Origin: Sphingomonas lenta
GTDB lineage: Bacteria; Pseudomonadota; Alphaproteobacteria; Sphingomonadales; Sphingomonadaceae
NCBI RefSeq assembly: GCF_002288825.1
Contig: NZ_NSLI01000005.1
Location: 124,001-188,000 of the forward strand
DNA: 64,000 nt
Direction of reading: 5' to 3'
The number at the start of each line of letters is the position of its first letter. Within the stretch, counting starts at the first letter, position 1. The position numbers and the translations under genes are program-made. Under the pieces are notes generated by a model that had not been told where the DNA came from, searched no databases, and saw only the letters and a program-made list of their open reading frames with translations. Positions 59,221-64,000 of the stretch are shown here, one piece after another.

Positions 59221-61431
59221 GTGTCGCGCGTGCGGTTGGTGGATCGGCGACTTTACTGGCTTGCCGTCGCCCTGACCGCCGCCTCGCCCGCCCATTCCCA
59301 GATCAATCAGCAGCCCAGGGCGCCCGCCCAGGGCCCCGACACGCGCGACGTCGAGCCGGAGGCGCGTGACCCCGCCGATGCGCAGGGTGACGAGATCGTG
59401 CCCGAGTCGGAGCTGAACTCTGCGCTGCCGCCGCTGTCGGACGACATCAACGCGCCGCTGGAGCCGATGCCCGCCGACACGGCCCCCGCGCCGCTGCCGC
59501 AGGCGCCCGCGACCGCGCCCGCGTCGCAGGTGGGCGACGTCATCCCGCCCGTCGCGCCCGAGGACCCGGCGCTCAGCGCGCCGCTGGAGCCGTTGAGCAA
59601 CTTCAACACCGCCCCGCTCGCGACCGCGGCCGACCTGCCGGCAGAGGACGCGGTCGAGATCGAGTATGAGACGGTCGTCACCGGCCTCGACAAGCTGGGG
59701 CTGGACGACGACTGGCGCGCGCTCTCCGCGTTGCGCGAAGGCGACGGCGAGGCGGGCAACGAGATCCAGGTCGCCGAGCGCGCGCGCGAGGACGAGGCGC
59801 TGGCGGTCAGGCTCATGCGCTCGCTCGGCTATCACGACGCCACCGCGAGCTCGACCGTGGAGCCCATCCCCGGCCAGCAGAAGCTGCGCGCGACCGTCAA
59901 CGCGACGCCCGGCCGGCTCTACACGCTGTCGTCGGTCAACGTTCAGGCGGGCCCGACCACGCCGCCGAACCTGGTGCGCGAGCAGCTGCCGCTGAAGGTA
60001 GGCGACCCGATCGAGGCCGCGCGCATCCAGGGCGCCGAGGCGAACGTGCGCCTCGTGCTGCCGCAGCGCGGCTACCCGTTCGTCGAGGTGGGCGAGCGCG
60101 ACATCCTGCTCAATGACACGGGGCCGGAGGCGACGGGCGACTATACGTTGCCCGTCGAGACGGGGCCGCGCTCCAGCTTCGGGGTGCTCCGGACCGAGGG
60201 CGATCCGGTGTTCGACCTCGACCACCTAAACATCTTCCCGCGCTTCGAGGCGGGCGAGCTGTACGACGTGCGCCGCACCGACGACCTGCGCGACGCGTTG
60301 GTGGCGACGGGGCTCTTCTCCTCGCTCGCGGTCGAGCCGGTGCGGACCGGGCGGCCGGGCCCGGACGGGACGGAGCAGGTCGACCTGCTCGTCCGCCAGG
60401 CGCGCGGGCCCGCACGCTCGCTGAACGGCGAGATCGGCTATGAGACGGGCCGGGGCTTACGCGCGCAGGCGCAGTGGCAGCACCGCAACCTTTTCCCGCC
60501 CGAGGGCGCGCTGATCGCCGAGGTGATCGCCGGCACGCAGGAGCAGGGCGTATCGGGCATCTTCCGCCGCTCCAACGCAGGGCGGCGCGACCGCACCTTC
60601 ACGATCATCGCGTCGGCCAACCGCAACAATTACGACGCGTTCGAGGCGTTCACGGGCACGCTGGCGGTGCGCTGGAGCTATGACTCCACGCCCATCTGGC
60701 AGAAGCCCTTCACATACGCGTACGGCGCGGAGCTGGTCGGCACGAACGAGAACGTGTTCGACTTCGCCCGGAACGAGCGCGACCGCCGCACTTTCGGCAT
60801 CGCCGCCATCCCGCTCCAGGCGCAGTTCGACCAGTCGGACGACCTGCTCAACCCCACGCGCGGCTACCGGCTCAAACTGAACCTCAGCCCGGAAACGTCG
60901 GTGCAGGGCAGCGTGCGCCCGTACATCCGCGGCATGGTGGAAGGCACCTATTACCAGCCGATCAACGACCGGCTCGTCGTCGCCGGACGCGCGCGCGTCG
61001 GCTCCATCGCGGGCGTCGACCGAGACGATCTCGCACCGTCGCGCCGCTATTATGGCGGCGGCGGCGGGTCGGTGCGCGGCTACGGCTTCCAGCGGCTGGG
61101 ACCGTTCGAGCCCGTGTCGTCGCTGGAACCCGACGAGGAGGGCAATATCGACCTGGCCGACCTCAGGCCGATCGGCGGGCGGTCGCTCAACGAGTTCGCG
61201 CTGGAGGCGCGGTACAGGTTCGGCGATTTCGGCATCGTGCCGTTCATCGACGCAGGCAACAGCTACGAATCGACGCTGCCGCGCTTCTCCGACCTGAGAT
61301 TCGGCGCGGGCATCGGCGCGCGATACTACACGAACTTCGGCCCGATGCGCATCGACGTGGCGACGCCGTTGAACCCGCGCGAAGGTGACGGTCGGATCGC
61401 GCTCTACATCTCCATCGGCCAGGCTTTCTGA
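59221..61431 (+). CDS. tamA: TamA-type outer-membrane assembly protein (Omp85 family)
   Basis: A 736-residue Omp85 protein. A signal peptide (LYWLAVALTAASPAHSQ) precedes about 115 residues rich in Pro, Ala and acidic residues. POTRA-like domains then cover roughly 150-400 (GRLYTLSSVNVQAG, FEAGELYDVRRTDDLRDAL). The 16-strand barrel carries RRYYGGGGGSVRGYGFQRLGP and ends YISIGQAF with a terminal Phe. It works with TamB in outer-membrane protein insertion. Start is GTG at 59221. Its stop overlaps the tamB ATG (TGATG). Confidence 0.92.
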   Translation: MSRVRLVDRRLYWLAVALTAASPAHSQINQQPRAPAQGPDTRDVEPEARDPADAQGDEIVPESELNSALPPLSDDINAPLEPMPADTAPAPLPQAPATAPASQVGDVIPPVAPEDPALSAPLEPLSNFNTAPLATAADLPAEDAVEIEYETVVTGLDKLGLDDDWRALSALREGDGEAGNEIQVAERAREDEALAVRLMRSLGYHDATASSTVEPIPGQQKLRATVNATPGRLYTLSSVNVQAGPTTPPNLVREQLPLKVGDPIEAARIQGAEANVRLVLPQRGYPFVEVGERDILLNDTGPEATGDYTLPVETGPRSSFGVLRTEGDPVFDLDHLNIFPRFEAGELYDVRRTDDLRDALVATGLFSSLAVEPVRTGRPGPDGTEQVDLLVRQARGPARSLNGEIGYETGRGLRAQAQWQHRNLFPPEGALIAEVIAGTQEQGVSGIFRRSNAGRRDRTFTIIASANRNNYDAFEAFTGTLAVRWSYDSTPIWQKPFTYAYGAELVGTNENVFDFARNERDRRTFGIAAIPLQAQFDQSDDLLNPTRGYRLKLNLSPETSVQGSVRPYIRGMVEGTYYQPINDRLVVAGRARVGSIAGVDRDDLAPSRRYYGGGGGSVRGYGFQRLGPFEPVSSLEPDEEGNIDLADLRPIGGRSLNEFALEARYRFGDFGIVPFIDAGNSYESTLPRFSDLRFGAGIGARYYTNFGPMRIDVATPLNPREGDGRIALYISIGQAF

Positions 61432-64000
61432 TGGCGAGCGACGCCCCCGACACCGCTCCGGACGCCGCACCGGCGTCGGACGCGCCCGCGGCGCGGCGGC
61501 CCTGGTGGCGGACGGCGCTGAAATGGACCGGCATCGCGCTGCTCTCGCTCCTACTGCTGCTGGGCGCAGTGTTGCTCGGCATCAACACCGATCCCGGCCG
61601 GCGCTTCGTCGCCGATCAGCTCGGCGGCTACACGACGGCGACGGGCGTCAACATTAAGGTCGGGCGGATCGACGGCTCGCTCTACGGGCGCATGACGCTG
61701 TCCGACGTGCGCGTGTCGGACCCCAGGGGCGTGTTCCTGACGTCCCCGCGCATGATCGTCGACTGGCGGCCGTTCAAGTTCATCAACAACCACGTCGACG
61801 TGCGCGAGTTCTCGACGGAGCTCGTGACGCTGAGGCGGAACCCCGTGTTCCTGCCGAGCGACCCGAATGCGCCGCTGCTGCCCGACATCGACATCGACGT
61901 GGACCGGTTGCGTATCGGGCGGCTCGACATCCTGCCGGCGGTGACGGGGCGGCGGCACGTGTTGGGGATCACGGGCGAGATCCACATCGCCGACCGCCGC
62001 GCGCAGGTGGTCGCCGACGCGGTCGCGCTCCGGGCGCCGGGCGTGGCGGGGGGCGACCGGCTCCGGCTCCGGCTCGACGCGGTGCCCGACCGCAACCGGC
62101 TCGACATCGACGCAAGGCTGACCGCGCCGGTCGGCGGCGTCGTGTCGACCATGGGTGGGTTCAACGCGCCCGTGACGGTGACCGTCGACGGAGCGGGCGC
62201 CTGGTCGCGATGGCGGGGCAGGGCGGTCGCGACGCTGGGCGGCGGCGAGCTCGCCAACCTCGATCTCGCGCTGAACGACGGCCGCGCCCGCATCACCGGG
62301 CGGACGCGCCCCGGCCTTTATCTCGCCGGCCCCGTCGAGCGGCTCACCGACCCGTTCATGAACGTCGAGGCCGACGTCACGTTGCTGGAGCGCCGGGCGG
62401 ACACGCGGATCAAGCTGCGCTCGCCCGCGCTGTTCGTCGACGCGGGCGGATTGATCGACCTCGGCAATAGCCGCTTCGGGAACTTCGCGGTCGACGCGCA
62501 GCTGCTGACGCCGGGCGCGATCGCGCCCAATCTGGCGGGTCGGGACGTGCTGGCGCGCGTGGTGCTGGACGGCGCGTTCGCGACCCCCACCGTCAACTAT
62601 AAGGTCTCCGCCACCCGGCTCGCCTTCGGCGACACGGGCGTGGACCGGCTCTACGCCGAGGGGCTGGCGCGGGTCGACGCCGACCGCATCCTGATCCCCG
62701 TGAGCGCGCGCGCGGCGCGGGTGACGGGGCTGAACGCGGCCGCGGGCGAGCTGTTGACCAACGTAAGGGTCGACGGCGACCTGGCGATCACGGGCACGAA
62801 CGTCCTATCGGACAATCTGCGCATCCGGTCCGACCGGATCGACGCCACCGCGATCGTCGTCGCGAACCTGTCGACCGGGCGCTACACGGGCGCGCTGAAG
62901 GGTCGGGTCAACGACTATCGCGTCGACGGCATCGGCATCCTCAACGTCACCACCGACGCCAAGCTGGTGACAGCGCCCGGTGGCGGGTTCGGCATCACGG
63001 GCCGCGTGGTCGCGACGACGTCGCGCATCTTCAACGAGGGCGCGCGCGACTTCCTGGGCGGCAACGTGGTGGTGCGCGCGGACGTGGCCTATGATCCGAG
63101 CGGGGTGATCCGCTTTTCGGGCGTGCGCCTCAATGCGCCGCAGTTCCGCGTGACGCGCGGCTCCGGCTTCTACGATCCGGCCGGGCGGATCGCGTTCGAG
63201 GCAGACGCGATTTCGACGCAGTACGGGCCGCTCTCCGCGCGCGTGACCGGATCGGTGTCGAACCCCGTCGTCGTGCTGCGCGCGGCGCGGCCGGGCCTGG
63301 GCGTGGGCCTCTCGAACGTGCAGGCGCGCATCGTCGGGCGGGGCGGGGCCTACGCCGTCGTCGCGAGCGGCGCCACGCAGTACGGCGCGTTCAACGCCGA
63401 CCTGCTCGTCAGGCCGGGCGCGCAGCTGGCGATCGACGTGCGGCGGCTGCTGTTCGCCGGGATCACGTTCAACGGACGCGTGGTGCAGACCGCGGCGGGG
63501 CCGTTCGCGGGCGCGCTTCGCTTCGCGGGCGCTGGCCTCTCGGGCAACGTGCAGCTCGCCAACCAGAGCGGCTATCAGCGCGCGGTCGTGGCGGCGCGCG
63601 GGTTCAACGCGCAGATACCGGGCGCGAACGACTTCACTATCGGGCGGCTGATCGCGAACGCGACGGTGGTGCTGTTCCCGAACGCGCCGGAAGTGGTGGC
63701 CGACGTCCAGATCGGCGACCTGCGCTACAACGAGTTCGTGCTCCAGGCGGGCCGCGCGCGCGTCAACTATCGCGGCGGGCGCGGCGCCGCGCAGGCGCTG
63801 CTGACCGGATCGAACGGGGTGCCGTTCCGCCTGGCGGCGAATGCGCGGCTGTCACCGGGCGACTATCTCGTGGCGCTGCAGGGGCAGGCAAACAACATCC
63901 CGTTCCGCACCGTCAACCCGGCGCGCATCCGTGACGTGGGCGCGGATTACGTGCTCAGCCCGACGCGCATCGACTTCGGCCAGGGCTCGGCGCGCGTGGC
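61431..64000 (+). CDS. tamB: TamB-type translocation/assembly module protein (5' part, runs off the window)
   Basis: From the ATG at 61431 the frame is open to the window edge (856 codons). A cytoplasmic stretch of about 20 residues is followed by one membrane anchor (ALKWTGIALLSLLLLLGAVL), then the large periplasmic beta-helical region with repeated short amphipathic strands, beginning GVNIKVGRIDGSLYGRMTLS. The C-terminal DUF490 domain lies beyond the edge. TamB is a bridge-like partner of TamA that moves proteins or lipids to the outer membrane. The pair overlaps by one base. Confidence 0.9.
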   Translation, partial: MASDAPDTAPDAAPASDAPAARRPWWRTALKWTGIALLSLLLLLGAVLLGINTDPGRRFVADQLGGYTTATGVNIKVGRIDGSLYGRMTLSDVRVSDPRGVFLTSPRMIVDWRPFKFINNHVDVREFSTELVTLRRNPVFLPSDPNAPLLPDIDIDVDRLRIGRLDILPAVTGRRHVLGITGEIHIADRRAQVVADAVALRAPGVAGGDRLRLRLDAVPDRNRLDIDARLTAPVGGVVSTMGGFNAPVTVTVDGAGAWSRWRGRAVATLGGGELANLDLALNDGRARITGRTRPGLYLAGPVERLTDPFMNVEADVTLLERRADTRIKLRSPALFVDAGGLIDLGNSRFGNFAVDAQLLTPGAIAPNLAGRDVLARVVLDGAFATPTVNYKVSATRLAFGDTGVDRLYAEGLARVDADRILIPVSARAARVTGLNAAAGELLTNVRVDGDLAITGTNVLSDNLRIRSDRIDATAIVVANLSTGRYTGALKGRVNDYRVDGIGILNVTTDAKLVTAPGGGFGITGRVVATTSRIFNEGARDFLGGNVVVRADVAYDPSGVIRFSGVRLNAPQFRVTRGSGFYDPAGRIAFEADAISTQYGPLSARVTGSVSNPVVVLRAARPGLGVGLSNVQARIVGRGGAYAVVASGATQYGAFNADLLVRPGAQLAIDVRRLLFAGITFNGRVVQTAAGPFAGALRFAGAGLSGNVQLANQSGYQRAVVAARGFNAQIPGANDFTIGRLIANATVVLFPNAPEVVADVQIGDLRYNEFVLQAGRARVNYRGGRGAAQALLTGSNGVPFRLAANARLSPGDYLVALQGQANNIPFRTVNPARIRDVGADYVLSPTRIDFGQGSARV

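Overview
The window is high-GC DNA that reads as chromosome of a sphingomonad-type alphaproteobacterium. This rests on recognisable gene families: a TonB-dependent receptor sugar locus, a divergent hydroxyacid dehydrogenase and SH3 protein, TamAB, and dispersed palindromes of the CCCCGGACTTGTTCCGGGG type. No rRNA, intact tRNA, CRISPR array, transposase or integrase was seen.

Layout. 1-2.7 kb: the 5' part of a response regulator, a DUF4173 membrane protein and a DUF2231 protein. 2.7-8.9 kb: a sucrose-type locus (LacI repressor, MFS transporter, TonB-dependent receptor, GH68 enzyme) with two LacI-type operators in the divergent promoter. 8.9-15.3 kb: a MASE1-PAS-GGDEF diguanylate cyclase, a ferredoxin reductase-like flavoprotein and a self-sufficient CYP102-type P450-reductase fusion. 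15.3-16.7 kb: a VapBC pair and an uncharacterised HTH-like protein. 17-21.9 kb: carbon storage genes (WS/DGAT acyltransferase, phasin, alpha/beta hydrolase, GNAT, class III PhaC with a very short PhaE-like partner). 21.9-28.9 kb: an RND tripartite efflux operon and an orphan LysR effector domain. 29-32.8 kb: a LytTR response regulator, a 29-residue membrane peptide, a lipoamide dehydrogenase-like flavoprotein and a spore photoproduct lyase homologue. 33-37.8 kb: a HAD phosphatase and an overlapping otsB-GH15-otsA trehalose operon. 37.9-45.4 kb: an MscS channel and a DNA-repair block (short Mfd-type translocase, then DHH phosphoesterase, UvsE and uracil-DNA glycosylase). 45.4-48.6 kb: modABC and a glycosyltransferase. 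48.6-53.6 kb: nitronate monooxygenase-like protein, D-2-hydroxyacid dehydrogenase, SH3 protein, thiolase and a second copy of the HTH-like family. 53.7-56.4 kb: a lower-GC accessory patch with a DUF3578-DUF3883 predicted nuclease, an uncharacterised protein and a small DUF6998-like nuclease-fold candidate. 56.6-64 kb: prepilin peptidase, a hypothetical, coniferyl aldehyde dehydrogenase, TamA and the start of TamB.

Three points stand out. First, the 53.7-56.4 kb patch looks like a small defence-type insertion. Second, two paralogous HTH-like genes share a 5' leader with identical 35-nt spacing, and a third orphan copy of its core lies at 42.45 kb. Third, the window holds several families of palindromic intergenic repeats; in one copy a smaller perfect palindrome is nested inside the loop of a larger one. 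Many operons are tightly packed, with ATGA, GTGA or TGATG stop-start overlaps. Gene assignments were made by eye from protein motifs; family names given from memory (notably DUF numbers) were not checked against a database.
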